DNA of 64,000 nt from Eupeodes corollae (lineage: Eukaryota; Arthropoda; Insecta; Diptera; Syrphidae). The notes under the pieces are model-generated. The model was not told the origin of the DNA. It saw only the letters and a list, made by a program, of their open reading frames with translations, and did not search any database. The stretch lies in the NCBI RefSeq assembly GCF_945859685.1, contig NC_079147.1, positions 232,062,765 to 232,126,764 of the forward strand, in the 5' to 3' direction. Each line of letters opens with the position of its first letter. The stretch's first letter is position 1. Of the stretch, positions 7,081-22,005 are shown one piece after another. Both the position numbers and the translations under genes were made by a program.

Positions 7081-10000
7081 GTGAAAGCCGCATATTTTTT
7101 GAAGGCTTGGTTGCGGAATAAACGCTACTGACAGATACTTTTCATTGTCTGGGTCGAAATTCTGCAATTTTAGTTAACCACAAATATATCCCAAACAGGA
7201 TGTCGCAGAATGATTTGGGTTGCAGGTATAGATAGAGCTTGAAAAGACCTATCTAAAAATGTGTATCTCGATGGGTTCTGAAACACTGATGAAAAAAATA
7301 TTATTTTTTGACAAGGGGTTAGCCCACGATTTTTTCATAAAACTCCAGAAAAAAAAATTGTCAAGTATTGCGATGATTTTCACATGGTTGGAAAGGTCTA
7401 TTTGATAGCTACCAACCAGTGAAAGCCGCATATTTTTTGAAGGCTTGGTTGCTTAATTAACGCTACTGACAGATACTTTTCATTGTCTGGGTCGTAATTC
7501 TGCAATTTTAGTTGACCACAAATATTTCTCAAACAGGATGTCGCAGAATGATTTGGGTTGCAGGTATAGATAGAGCTTGAAAATACCTATCTAAAAATGT
7601 GTATCTCGATGGGTTCTGGAACACTGATGAAAAGAATATTATTTTTTGACAAGGGGTTAGCCCACGATTTTTTCGTAAAATTGAAGAAAAACAAATTGTC
7701 AAGTATTGCGATGATTTTCAAATGGTTGGAAAGGTCTATTTGATAGCTACCAACCAGTGAAAGCCGCATAGTTTTTGAAGGCTTGGTTGCGGAATTAACG
7801 CTACTGACAGATACTTTTCATTGTCTTGGTCGAAATTCTGCAATTTTAGCTAACCACAAATATTTCCCAAACAGGATGTCGCAGAATGATTTGGGTTAGA
7901 GTTGTAGATAGAGCTTGAAAAGACCTATCTAAAAATGTCAATCTCGATGGGTTTTGGAACACTGATGAAAAAAATATTATTTTTTGACAAGGGGTTAGCC
8001 CACGATTTTTTCATAAAATTCAAGAAAAAAAAATTGTCGAGTATTGCGATGATTTTCACATGGTTGGAAAGGTCTATTTGATAGCTACCAACCAGTGAAA
8101 GCCGCATATTTTTTGAAGGCTTGGTTGCGGAATTAACGCTACTGACAGATACTTTTCATTGTCTGGGTCGAAATTCTGCAATTTTAGTTAACCACAAATA
8201 TTTCCCAAATAGGATGTCGCCAAATGATTTGGGTTACAGGTATAGATAGAGCTTGAAAGGAACAATCTAAAAATGTGTATCTCGATGGGTTTTGGAACAC
8301 TGATGAAATAAATATTTTTTTTTGGACAAGGTGTTAGCCCACGATTTTTTCATAAGATTCAAGAAAAAAAAATTGTCGAGTGTTGCGATGATTTTCAAAT
8401 GGTTGGAAAGGTATATTTGATAGCTACCAACCAGTGAAAGCCGCATAGTTTTTGAAGGCTTGGTTGCGGAATTAACACTACTGACAGATACTTTTCATTG
8501 TCTGGGTCGAAATTCTGCAATTTTAGTTAACCACAAATATTTCCCAAACAGGATGTCACAGAATGATTTGGGTTACAGGTATAGATAGAGCTTGGAAAAA
8601 CCTATCTAAAAATGTGTATCTCGATGGGTTTTGGAACACTGATGAAAAAAATATTGTTTTTTGACAAGGGGTTAGCCCACGATTTTTTCGTAAAATTGAA
8701 GGAAAACAAATTGTCAAGTATTGCGATGATTTTCACATGGTTGGAAAGGTCTATTTGATAGCTACCAACCAGTGAAAGCCACATAGTTTTTGAAGGCTTG
8801 GTTGCGGAATTAACGCTACTGACAGATACTTTTCATTGTCTGGGTCGAAATTCTGCAATTTTAGTTAACCCCAAATATTTCCCAAACAGGATGTCGCAGA
8901 ATGATTTGGGTTGCAGGTATAGATAGAGCTTGAAAAGACCTATCTAAAAATGTGTATCTCGATGGGATTTGGAACACTGCTGAAAAAAATATTATTTTTT
9001 GACAAGCCCACGATTTTTTCGTAAAATTGAAGAAAAACAAATTGTCAAGTATTGCGATGATTTTCAAATGGTTGGAAAGGTCTATTTGATAGCTACCAAC
9101 CAGTGAAAGCCGCATAGTTTTTGAAGGCTTGGTTGCGGAATTAACGCTACTGACAGATACTTTTCATTGTCTGGGTCGAAATTCTGCAATTTTAGCTAAC
9201 CACAAATATTTCCCAAACAGGATGTCGCAGAATGATTTGGGTTAGAGTTGTAGATAGAGCTTGAAAAGACCTATCTAAAAATGTCAATCTCGATGGGTTT
9301 TGGAACACTGATGAAAAAAATATTTTTTTTTGGACAAGGTGTTAGCCCACGATTTTTTCATAAGATTCAAGAAAAAAAAATTGTCGAGTGTTGCGATGAT
9401 TTTCACATGGTTGGAAAGGTATATTTGATAGCTACCAACCAGTGAAAGCCGCATAGTTTTTGAAGGCTTGGTTGCGGAATTAACACTACTGACAGATACT
9501 TTTCATTGTCTGGGTCGAAATTCTGCAATTTTAGTTAACCACAAATATTTCCCAAACAGGATGTCGAAGAATGATTTGGGTTGCAGGTATAGATAGAGCT
9601 TGAAAAGAACTATCTAAAAATGTGTATCTCGATGGGTTCTGGAACACTGATGAAAAGAATATTATTTTTTGACAAGGGGTTAGCCCACGATTTTTTCGTA
9701 AAATTGAAGAAAAACAAATTGTCAAGTATTGCGATGATTTTCAAATGGTTGGAAAGGTCTATTTGATAGCTACCAACCAGTGAAAGCCGCATAGTTTTTG
9801 AAGGCTTGGTTACGGAATTAACACTACTGACAGATACTTTTCATTGACTGGGTCGAAATTCTGCAATTTTAGTTAACAACAAATATTTCCCAAACAGGAT
9901 GCCACAGAATGATTTGGGTTGCAGGTATAGATAGAGCTTGAAAAGACCTATCTAAAAATGTGTATCTCGATGGGTTTTGGAACACTGATGAAAAAAATAT

Positions 10001-13000
10001 TATTTTTTGACAAGGGGTTAGCCCACGATTTTTTCGTAAAATTGAAGGAAAACAAATTGTCAAGTATTGCGATGATTTTCACATGGTTGGAAAGGTCTAT
10101 TTGACAGCTACCAACCAGTGAAAGCCGCATAGTTTTTGAAGGCTTGGTTGCGGAATTAACACTACTGACAGATACTTTTCATTGTCTGGGTCGAAATTCT
10201 GCAATTTTGGTTAACCCCAAATATTTCCCAAACAGGATGTCGCAGAATGATTTGGGTTGCAGGTATAGATAGAGATTGAAAAGACCTATCTAAAAATGTG
10301 TATCTCGATGGGTTTTGGAACACTGATAAAAAAATATTATTTTTTGACAAGGGAGCCCACGATTTTTTCGTAAAATTGAAGAAAAAAAAATTGTCAAGTA
10401 TTGCGATGATTTTCACATGGTTGGAAAGGTCTATTTGATAGCTACCAACCAGTGAAAGCCGCATATTTTTTGAAGGCTTGGTTGCGGAATTAACGCTACT
10501 GACAGATACTTTTCATTGTCTGGGTCGAAATTCTGCAATTTTAGTTAACCACAAATATTTCCCAAACAGAATGTCGAAGAATGATTTGGGTTACAGGTAT
10601 AGATAGAGCTTGAAAAGACCTATCTAAAAATATGTATCTCGATGGGTTTTGGAACACTGATGAAAAAAATATTTTTTTTTGACAAGGGGTTAGCCCACGA
10701 TTTTTTCATAAAATTCAAGAAAAAAAATTGTCGAGTATTGCGATGATTTTCACATGGTTGGAAAGGTATATTTGATAGCTACCAACCAGTGAAAGCCGCA
10801 TAGTTTTTGAAGGCTTGGTTGCGGAATTAACACTACTGACAGATACTTTTCATTGTCTGGGTCGAAATTCTGCAATTTTAGTTAACCACAAATATTTCCC
10901 AAACAGGATGTCGCAGAATGATTTGGGTTGCAGGTATAGATAGAGCTTGAAAAGACCTATCTAAAAATGTGTATCTCGATGGGTTTTGGGACACTGATGA
11001 AAAAAATATTATTTTTTGAAAAGGGGTTAGCCCACGATTTTTTCATAAAATTCAAGAAAAAAAAATTGTCGAGTATTGCGATGATTTTCACATGGTTGGA
11101 AAGGTATATTTGATAGCTACCAACCAGTGAAAGCCGCATAGTTTTTGAAGGCTTGGTTACGAAATTAACACTACTGACAGATGCTTTTCATTGTCTGGGT
11201 CGAAATTCTGCAATTTTAGTTAACAACAAATATTTCCCAAACAGGATGCCACAGAATGATTTGGGTTGCAGGTATAGATAGAGCTTGAAAAGACCTATCT
11301 AAAAATGTGTATCTCGATGGGTTTTGGAACACTGATGAAAAAAATATTATTTTTTGACAAGGGGTTAGCCCACGATTTTTTCGTAAAATTGAAGGAAAAC
11401 AAATTGTCAAGTATTGCGATGATTTTCACATGGTTGGAAAGGTCTATTTGATAGCTACCAACCAGTGAAAGCCGCATAGTTTTTGAAGGCTTGGTTGCGG
11501 AATTAACACTACTGACAGATACTTTTCATTGTCTGGGTCGAAATTCTGCAATTTTGGTTAACCCCAAATATTTCCCAAACAGGATGTCGCAGAATGATTT
11601 GGGTTGCAGGTATAGATAGAGATTGAAAAGACCTATCTAAAAATGTGTATCTCGATGGGTTTTGGAACACTGATGAAAAAAATATTTTTTTTTGACAAGG
11701 GGTTAGCCCACGATTTTTTCATAAAATTCAAGAAAAAAAATTGTCGAGTATTGCGATGATTTTCACATGGTTGGAAAGGTATATTTGATAGCTACCAACC
11801 AGTGAAAGCCGCATAGTTTTTGAAGGCTTGGTTGCGGAATTAACACTACTGACAGATACTTTTCATTGTCTGGGTCGAAATTCTGCAATTTTAGTTAACC
11901 ACAAATATTTCCCAAACAGGATGTCGCAGAATGATTTGGGTTGCAGGTATAGATAGAGCTTGAAAAGACCTATCTAAAAATGTGTATCTCGATGGGTTTT
12001 GGGACACTGATGAAAAAAATATTATTTTTTGACAAGGGGTTAGCCCACGATTTTTTCATAAAATTCAAGAAAAAAAAATTGTCGAGTATTGCGATGATTT
12101 TCACATGGTTGGAAAGGTATATTTGATAGCTACCAACCAGTGAAAGCCGCATAGTTTTTGAAGGCTTGGTTACGAAATTAACACTACTGACAGATGCTTT
12201 TCATTGTCTGGGTCGAAATTCTGCAATTTTAGTTAACAACAAATATTTCCCAAACAGGATGCCACAGAATGATTTGGGTTGCAGGTATAGATAGAGCTTG
12301 AAAAGACCTATCTAAAAATGTGTATCTCGATGGGTTTTGGAACACTGATGAAAAAAATATTATTTTTTGACAAGGGGTTAGCCCACGATTTTTTCGTAAA
12401 ATTGAAGGAAAACAAATTGTCAAGTATTGCGATGATTTTCACATGGTTGGAAAGGTCTATTTGATAGCTACCAACCAGTGAAAGCCGCATAGTTTTTGAA
12501 GGCTTGGTTGCGGAATTAACACTACTGACAGATACTTTTCATTGTCTGGGTCGAAATTCTGCAATTTTGGTTAACCCCAAATATTTCCCAAACAGGATGT
12601 CGCAGAATGATTTGGGTTGCAGGTATAGATAGAGATTGAAAAGACCTATCTAAAAATGTGTATCTCGATGGGTTTTGGAACACTGATAAAAAAATATTAT
12701 TTTTTGACAAGGGAGCCCACGATTTTTTCGTAAAATTGAAGAAAAAAAAATTGTCAAGTATTGCGATGATTTTCACATGGTTGGAAAGGTCTATTTGATA
12801 GCTACCAACCAGTGAAAGCCGCATATTTTTTGAAGGCTTGGTTGCGGAATTAACGCTACTGACAGATACTTTTCATTGTCTGGGTCGAAATTCTGCAATT
12901 TTAGTTAACCACAAATATTTCCCAAACAGAATGTCGAAGAATGATTTGGGTTACAGGTATAGATAGAGCTTGAAAAGACCTATCTAAAAATGTGTATCTC

Positions 13001-15161
13001 GATGGGTTTTGGAACACTGATGAAAAAAATATTTTTTTTTGACAAGGGGTTAAGCCCACGATTTTTTCATAAAATTCAAGAAAAAAAAATTGTCGAGTAT
13101 TGCGATGATTTTCACATGGTTGGAAAGGTATATTTGATAGCTACCAACCAGTGAAAGCCGCATAGTTTTTGAAGGCTTGGTTGCGGAATTAACACTACTG
13201 ACAGATACTTTTCATTGTCTGGGTCGAAATTCTGCAATTTTAGTTAACAACAAATATTTCCCAAACAGGATGTCACAGAATGATTTGGGTTGCAGGTATA
13301 GATAGAGCTTGAAAAGACCTATTTAAAAATGTGTATCTCGATGGGTTTTGGAACACTGATGAAAAAAATATTTTTTTTTGACTAGGGGTTTTCATAAAAT
13401 TCAAAAAAAAAAAAATTGTCGAGTATTGCGATGATTTTCACATGGTTGGAAAGGTATATTTGATAGCTACCAACCAGTGAAAGCCGCATAGTTTTTGAAG
13501 GCTTGGTTGCGGAATTAACACTACTGACAGATACTTTTCATTGTCTGGGTCGAAATTCTGCAATTTTAGTTAACCACAAATATTTCCCAAACAGGATGTC
13601 GCAGAATGATTTGGGTTGCAGGTATAGATAGAGCTTGAAAAGACCTATCTAAAAATGTGTATCTCGATGGGTTTTGGAACACTGATGAAAAAAATATTTT
13701 TTTTTGACAAGGGGTTAGCCCACAATTTTTTCATAAAATTCAAGAAAAAAAAATTGTCGAGTATTGCGATGATTTTCACATGGTTGGAAAGGTATATTTG
13801 ATAGCTACCAACCAGTGAAAGCCGCATAGTTTTTGAAGGCTTGGTTGCGGAATTAACACTACTGACAGATACTTTTCATTGTCTGGGTCGAAGTTCTGCA
13901 ATTTTAGTTAACCACAAATATTTCCCAAACAGGATGTCGCAGAATGATTTGGGTTGCAGGTATAGATAGAGCTTGAAAAGACCTATTTAAAAATGTGTAT
14001 CTCGATGGGTTTTGGAACACTGATGAAAAAAATATTTTTTTTTGACAAGGGGTTAGCCCACAATTTTTTCATAAAATTCAAGAAAAAAAAATGTCGAGCA
14101 TTGCGATGATTTTCACATGGTTGGAAAGGTCTATTTGATAGCTACCAACCAGTGAAAGCCGCATAGTTTTTGAAGGCTTGGTTGCGGAATTAACACTACT
14201 GACAGATACTTTTCATTGTCTGGGTCGAAATTCTGCAATTTTGGTTAACCCCAAATATTTCCCAAACAGGATGTCGCAGAATGATTTGGGTTGCAGGTAT
14301 AGATAGAGCTTGAAAAGACCTATCTAAAAATGTGTATCTCGATGGGTTTTGGAACACTGATGAAAAAAATATTATTTTTTGACAAGGGGTTAGCCCACGA
14401 TTTTTTCGTAAAATTGAAGGAAAACAAATTGTCAAGTATTGCGATGATTTTCACATGGTTGGAAAGGTCTATTTGATAGCTACCAACCAGTGAAAGCCGC
14501 ATAGTTTTTGAAGGCTTGGTTACGGAATTAACACTACTGACAGATACTTTTCATTGTCTGGGTCGAAATTCTGCAATTTTGGTTAACCCCAAATATTTCC
14601 CAAACAGGATGTCGCAGAATGATTTGGGTTGCAGGTATAGATAGCGATTGAAAAGACCTATCTAAAAATGTGTATCTCGATGGGTTTTGGAACACTGATA
14701 AAAAAATATTATTTTTTGACAAGGGAGCCCACGATTTTTTCGTAAAATTGAAGAAAAAAAAATTGTCAAGTATTGCGATGATTTTCACATGGTTGGAAAG
14801 GTCTATTTGATAGCTACCAACCAGTGAAAGCCGCATATTTTTTGAAGGCTTGGTTGCGGAATTAACGCTACTGACAGATACTTTTCATTGTCTGGGTCGA
14901 AATTCTGCAATTTTAGTTAACCACAAATATTTCCCAAACAGGATGTCGAAGAATGATTTGGGTTGCAGGTATAGATAGAGCTTGAAAAGACCTATCTAAA
15001 AATGTGTATCTCGATGGGTTTTGGAACACTGATGAAAAAAATATTTTTTTTTGACAAGGGGTTAGCCCACGATTTTTTCATAAAATTCAAGAAAAAAAAA
15101 TTGTCGAGTATTGCGATGATTTTCACATGGTTGGAAAGGTATATTTGATAGCTACCAACAT

Positions 15162-15837
15162 GTGAAAGCCGCATAGTTTTTGAAGGCTTGGTTACGGAAT
15201 TAACACTACTGACAGATACTTTTCATTGTCTGGGTCGAAATTCTGCAATTTTAGTTAACAACAAATATTTCCCAAACAGGACGTCACAGAATGATTTGGG
15301 TTAGAGGTATAGATAGAGCTTGAAAAGACCTATCTAAAAATGTGTATCTCGATGGGTTTTGGAACACTGATGAAAAAAATATTTTTTTTTGACAAGGGGT
15401 TAGCCCATGATTTTTTCATAAAATTCAAGAAAAAAAAATTGTCGAGTATTGCGATGATTTTCACATGGTTGGAAAGGTATATTTGATAGCTACCAACCAG
15501 TGAAAGCCGCATAGTTTTTGAAGGCTTGGTTGCGGAATTAACACTACTGACAGATACTTTTCATTGTCTGGGTCGAAATTCTGCAATTTTAGTTAACCAC
15601 AAATATTTCCCAAACAGGATGTCGCAGAATGATTTGGGTTGCAGGTATAGATAGAGCTTGAAAAGACCTATCTAAAAATGTGTATCTCGATGGGTTTTGG
15701 AACACTGATGAAAAAAATATTTTTTTTTGACAAGGGGTTAGCCCACGATTTTTTCATAAAATTCAAGAAAAAAAAATTGTCGAGTATTGCGATGATTTTC
15801 ACATGGTTGGAAAGGTATATTTGATAGCTACCAACCA
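15162..15837 (+). repeat. 676-bp dimer, copy 1 of a higher-order block
   Basis: Marked by the private junction CCAACATGTGAAAGCC and by GGACGTCACAG...GGGTTAGAGG. The same pair recurs at 16734-17409 (1572 bp away) and again from 17410, so this is a two-monomer higher-order unit that was copied locally. Confidence 0.75.
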
Positions 15838-16060
15838 GTGAAAGCCGCAAAGTGACTTTAGGTATAGGTATAGATAGAGATTGAAAAGACCTATCTTAAA
15901 ATGTGTATCTCGATGGGTTTTGGAACACTGATGAAAAAAATATTTTTTTTTGACAAGGGGTTAGCCCACAATTTTTTCATAAAATTCAAGAAAAAAAAAT
16001 TGTCGAGTATTGCGATGATTTTCACATGGTTGGAAAGGTATATTTGATAGCTACCAACCA
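15838..16060 (+). repeat. 223-bp deletion monomer with 17-base filler, copy 1
   Basis: After GCCGCA about 132 bases of the monomer are missing and replaced by AAGTGACTTTAGGTATA, then the unit resumes at GGTATAGATAG. The net loss is 115 bp. Identical or near-identical junctions occur at 18426-18648 and 22006-22228, so the three descend from one event. Confidence 0.85.
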
Positions 16061-16733
16061 GTGAAAGCCGCATAGTTTTTGAAGGCTTGGTTGCGGAATT
16101 AACACTACTGACAGATACTTTTCATTGTCTGGGTCGAAATTCTGCAATTTTGGTTAACCCCAAATATTTCCCAAACAGGATGTCGCAGAATGATTTGGGT
16201 TGCAAGTATAGATAGAGCTTGAAAAGACCTATCTAAAAATTTGTATCTCGATGGGTTTTGGAACACTGATGAAAAAAATATTATTTTTTGACAAGGGAGC
16301 CCACGATTTTTTCGTAAAATTGAAGAAAAAAAAATTGTCAAGTATTGCGATGATTTTCACATGGTTGGAAAGGTCTATTTGATAGCTACCAACCAGTGAA
16401 AGCCGCATATTTTTTGAAGGCTTGGTTGCGGAATTAACGCTACTGACAGATACTTTTCATTGTCTGGGTCGAAATTCTGCAATTTTAGTTAACCACAAAT
16501 ATTTCCCAAACAGGATGTCGAAGAATGATTTGGGTTGCAGGTATAGATAGAGCTTGAAAAGACCTATCTAAAAATGTGTATCTCGATGGGTTTTGGAACA
16601 CTGATGAAAAAAATATTTTTTTTTGACAAGGGGTTAGCCCACGATTTTTTCATAAAATTCAAGAAAAAAAAATTGTCGAGTATTGCGATGATTTTCACAT
16701 GGTTGGAAAGGTATATTTGATAGCTACCAACAT

Positions 16734-18085
16734 GTGAAAGCCGCATAGTTTTTGAAGGCTTGGTTACGGAATTAACACTACTGACAGATACTTTTCATTG
16801 TCTGGGTCGAAATTCTGCAATTTTAGTTAACAACAAATATTTCCCAAACAGGACGTCACAGAATGATTTGGGTTAGAGGTATAGATAGAGCTTGAAAAGA
16901 CCTATCTAAAAATGTGTATCTCGATGGGTTTTGGAACACTGATGAAAAAAATATTTTTTTTTGACAAGGGGTTAGCCCATGATTTTTTCATAAAATTCAA
17001 GAAAAAAAAATTGTCGAGTATTGCGATGATTTTCACATGGTTGGAAAGGTATATTTGATAGCTACCAACCAGTGAAAGCCGCATAGTTTTTGAAGGCTTG
17101 GTTGCGGAATTAACACTACTGACAGATACTTTTCATTGTCTGGGTCGAAATTCTGCAATTTTAGTTAACCACAAATATTTCCCAAACAGGATGTCGCAGA
17201 ATGATTTGGGTTGCAGGTATAGATAGAGCTTGAAAAGACCTATCTAAAAATGTGTATCTCGATGGGTTTTGGAACACTGATGAAAAAAATATTTTTTTTT
17301 GACAAGGGGTTAGCCCACGATTTTTTCATAAAATTCAAGAAAAAAAAATTGTCGAGTATTGCGATGATTTTCACATGGTTGGAAAGGTATATTTGATAGC
17401 TACCAACATGTGAAAGCCGCATAGTTTTTGAAGGCTTGGTTACGGAATTAACACTACTGACAGATACTTTTCATTGTCTGGGTCGAAATTCTGCAATTTT
17501 AGTTAACAACAAATATTTCCCAAACAGGACGTCACAGAATGATTTGGGTTAGAGGTATAGATAGAGCTTGAAAAGACCTATCTAAAAATGTGTATCTCGA
17601 TGGGTTTTGGAACACTGATGAAAAAAATATTTTTTTTTGACAAGGGGTTAGCCCATGATTTTTTCATAAAATTCAAGAAAAAAAAATTGTCGAGTATTGC
17701 GATGATTTTCACATGGTTGGAAAGGTATATTTGATAGCTACCAACCAGTGAAAGCCGCATAGTTTTTGAAGGCTTGGTTGCGGAATTAACACTACTGACA
17801 GATACTTTTCATTGTCTGGGTCGAAATTCTGCAATTTTAGTTAACCACAAATATTTCCCAAACAGGATGTCGCAGAATGATTTGGGTTGCAGGTATAGAT
17901 AGAGCTTGAAAAGACCTATCTAAAAATGTGTATCTCGATGGGTTTTGGAACACTGATGAAAAAAATATTTTTTTTTGACAAGGGGTGTTAGCCCACAATT
18001 TTTTCATAAAATTCAAGAAAAAAAAATTGTCGAGTATTGCGATGATTTTCACATGGTTGGAAAGGTATATTTGATAGCTACCAAC
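16734..18085 (+). repeat. 676-bp dimer higher-order block, copies 2 and 3
   Basis: The CCAACATGTG-type and CCAACCAGTG-type monomers alternate: 16734, 17072, 17410 and 17748 start successive units. The first two match 15162-15837. The last unit begins to diverge, with an extra GT in GGGGTGTTAGCC near 17985. Confidence 0.65.
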
Positions 18086-18425
18086 CAGTGAAAGCCGCAT
18101 AGTTTTTGAAGGCTTGGTTGCGGAATTAACACTACTGACAGATACTTTTCATTGTCTGGGTCGAAATTCTGCAATTTTAGTTAACCACAAATATTTCCCA
18201 AACAGGATGTCGCAGAATGATTTGGGTTGCAGGTATAGATAGAGCTTGAAAAGACCTATCTAAAAATGTGTATCTCGATGGGTTTTGGAACACTGATGAA
18301 AAAAATATTTTTTTTTGACAAGGGGTTAGCCCACGATTTTTTCATAAAATTCAAGAAAAAAAAATTGTCGAGTATTGCGATGATTTTCACATGGTTGGAA
18401 AGGTATATTTGATAGCTACCAACCA

Positions 18426-18648
18426 GTGAAAGCCGCAAAGTGACTTTAGGTATAGGTATAGATAGAGATTGAAAAGACCTATCTTAAAATGTGTATCTCG
18501 ATGGGTTTTGGAACACTGATGAAAAAAATATTTTTTTTTGACAAGGGGTTAGCCCACGATTTTTTCGTAAAATTGAAGGAAAACAAATTGTCAAGTATTG
18601 CGATGATTTTCACATGGTTGGAAAGGTCTATTTGATAGCTACCAACCA
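18426..18648 (+). repeat. 223-bp deletion monomer with filler, copy 2
   Basis: Same junction as 15838-16060. The body after the junction is of the other sequence type (CGTAAAATTGAAGG instead of CATAAAATTCAAG), so the shared junction has been combined with different downstream sequence by exchange. Confidence 0.85.
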
Positions 18649-21600
18649 GTGAAAGCCGCATAGTTTTTGAAGGCTTGGTTGCGGAATTAACACTACTGAC
18701 AGATACTTTTCATTGTCTGGGTCGAAATTCTGCAATTTTGGTTAACCCCAAATATTTCCCAAACAGGATGTCGCAGAATGATTTGGGTTGCAGGTATAGA
18801 TAGAGATTGAAAAGACCTATCTAAAAATGTGTATCTCGATGGGTTTTGGAACACTGATGAAAAAAATATTTTTTTTTGACAAGGGGTTAGCCCACGATTT
18901 TTTCGTAAAATTGAAGGAAAACAAATTGTCAAGTATTGCGATGATTTTCACATGGTTGGAAAGGTCTATTTGATAGCTACCAACCAGTGAAAGCCGCATA
19001 GTTTTTGAAGGCTTGGTTGCGGAATTAACACTACTGACAGATACTTTTCATTGTCTGGGTCGAAATTCTGCAATTTTGGTTAACCCCAAATATTTCCCAA
19101 ACAGGATGTCGCAGAATGATTTGGGTTGCAGGTATAGATAGAGATTGAAAAGACCTATCTAAAAATGTGTATCTCGATGGGTTTTGGAACACTGATAAAA
19201 AAATATTATTTTTTGACAAGGGAGCCCACGATTTTTTCGTAAAATTGAAGAAAAAAAAATTGTCAAGTATTGCGATGATTTTCACATGGTTGGAAAGGTC
19301 TATTTGATAGCTACCAACCAGTGAAAGCCGCATATTTTTTGAAGGCTTGGTTGCGGAATTAACGCTACTGACAGATACTTTTCATTGTCTGGGTCGAAAT
19401 TCTGCAATTTTAGTTAACCACAAATATTTCCCAAACAGGATGTCGCAGAATGATTTGGGTTGCAGGTATAGATAGAGCTTGAAAAGACCTATCTAAAAAT
19501 GTGTATCTCGATGGGTTTTGGAACACTGATGAAAAAAATATTTTTTTTTGACAAGGGGTTAGCCCACGATTTTTTCATAAAATTCAAGAAAAAAAAAACG
19601 TCGAGTATTGCGATGATTTTCACATGGTTGGAAAGGTATATTTGATAGCTACCAACAAGTGAAAGCCGCATAGTTTTTGAAGGCTTGGTTACGAAATTAA
19701 CACTACTGACAGATACTTTTCATTGTCTGGGTCGAAATTCTGCAATTTTAGTTAACAACAAATATTTCCCAAACAGGATGCCACAGAATGATTTGGGTTG
19801 CAGGTATAGATAGAGCTTGAAAAGACCTATCTAAAAATGTGTATCTCGATGGGTTTTGGAACACTGATGAAAAAAATATTATTTTTTGACAAGGGCGCCC
19901 ACGATTTTTTCGTAAAATTGAAGAAAAAAAAATTGTCAAGTATTGCGATGATTTTCACATGGTTGGAAAGGTCTATTTGATAGCTACCAACCAGTGAAAG
20001 CCGCATATTTTTTGAAGGCTTGGTTGCGGAATTTACGCTACTGACAGATACTTTTCATTGTCCGGGTCGAAATTCTGCAATTTTGGTTAACCACAAATAT
20101 TTCCCAAACATTATGTCGCAGAATGATTTGGGTTAGAGGTATAGATAGAGCTTGAAAAGACCTATCTAAAAATGTGTATCTCGATGGGTTTTGGAACACT
20201 GATGAAAAAAATATTTTTTTTTGACAAGGGAGCCCACGATTTTTTCATAAAATTCAAGAAAAACAAATTGTCGAGTATTGCGATGATTTTCACATGGTTG
20301 GAAAGGTCTATTTGATAGCTACCAACCAGTGAAAGCCGCATAGTTTTTGAAGGCTTGGTTGCGGAATAAACACTACTGACAGATACTTTTCATTGTCTGG
20401 GTCGAAATTCTGCAATTTTGGTTAACCCCAAATATTTCCCAAACAGGATGTCGCAGAATGATTTGGGTTGCAGGTATAGATAGAGATTGAAAAGACCTAT
20501 CTAAAAATGTGTATCTCGATGGGTTTTGGAACACTGATGAAAAAAATATTATTTTTTGACAAGGGAGCCCACGATTTTTTCGTAAAATTGAAGAAAAAAA
20601 AATTGTCAAGTATTGCGATGATTTTCACATGGTTGGAAAGGTCTATTTGATAGCTACCAACCAGTGAAAGCCGCATATTTTTTGAAGGCTTGGTTGCGGA
20701 ATTAACGCTACTGACAGATACTTTTCATTGTTCTGGTCGAAATTCTGCAATTTTGGTTAACCACAAATATTTCCCAAACATTATGTCGCAGAATGATTTG
20801 GGTTAGAGGTATAGATAGAGCTTGAAAAGACCTATCTAAAAATGTGTATGTCGATGGGTTTTGGAACACTGATGAAAAAAATATTTTTTTTTGACAAGGG
20901 AGCCCACGATTTTTTCATAAAATTCAAGAAAAACAAATTGTCGAGTATTGCGATGATTTTCACATGGTTGGAAAGGTCTATTTGATAGCTACCAACCAGT
21001 GAAAGCCGCATAGTTTTTGAAGGCTTGGTTGCGGAATAAACACTACTGACAGATACTTTTCATTGTCTGGGTCGAAATTCTGCAACTTTGGTTAACCCCA
21101 AATATTTCCCAAACAGGATGTCGCAGAATGATTTGGGTTGCAGGTATAGATAGAGCTTGAAAAGACCTATCTAAAAATGTGTATCTCGATGGGTTTTGGA
21201 ACACTGATGAAAAAAATATTTTTTTTTGACAAGGGAGCCCACGATTTTTTCATACAATTCAAGAAAAAAAAATTGTCGAGTATTGCGATGATTTTCACAT
21301 GGTTGGAAAGGTCTATTTGATAGCTACCAACCAGTGAAAGCCGCATATTTTTTAAGGCTTGGTTGCGGAATTAACGCTACTGACAGATACTTTTCATTGT
21401 CTGGGTCGAAATTCTGCAATTTTGGTTAACAACAAATATTTCCCAAACAGGATGTCACAGAATGATTTGGGTTACAGGTATAGATAGAGCTTGAAAAGAC
21501 CTATCTAAAAATGTGTATCTCGATGGGTTTTGGAACACTGATGAAAAAAATATTTTTTTTTGACAAGGGGTTAGCCCACAATTTTTTCATAAAATTCAAG

Positions 21601-22005
21601 AAAAAAAAATTGTCGAGTATTGCGATGATTTTCACATGGTTGGAAAGGTATATTTGATAGCTACCAACCAGTGAAAGCCGCATAGTTTTTGAAGGCTTGG
21701 TTACGGAATTAACAATACTGACAGATACTTTTCATTGTCTGGGTCGAAATTCTGCAATTTTAGTTAACCACAAATATTTCCCAAACAGGATGTCACAGAA
21801 TGATTTGGGTTGCAAGTATAGATAGAGCTTGAAAAGACCTATCTAAAAATGTGTATCTCGATGGGTTTTGGAACACTGATGAAAAAAATATTATTTTTTG
21901 ACAAGGGAGCCCACGATTTTTTCGTAAAATTGAAGAAAAAAAAATTGTCAAGTATTGCGATGATTTTCACATGGTTGGAAAGGTCTATTTGATAGCTACC
22001 AACCA

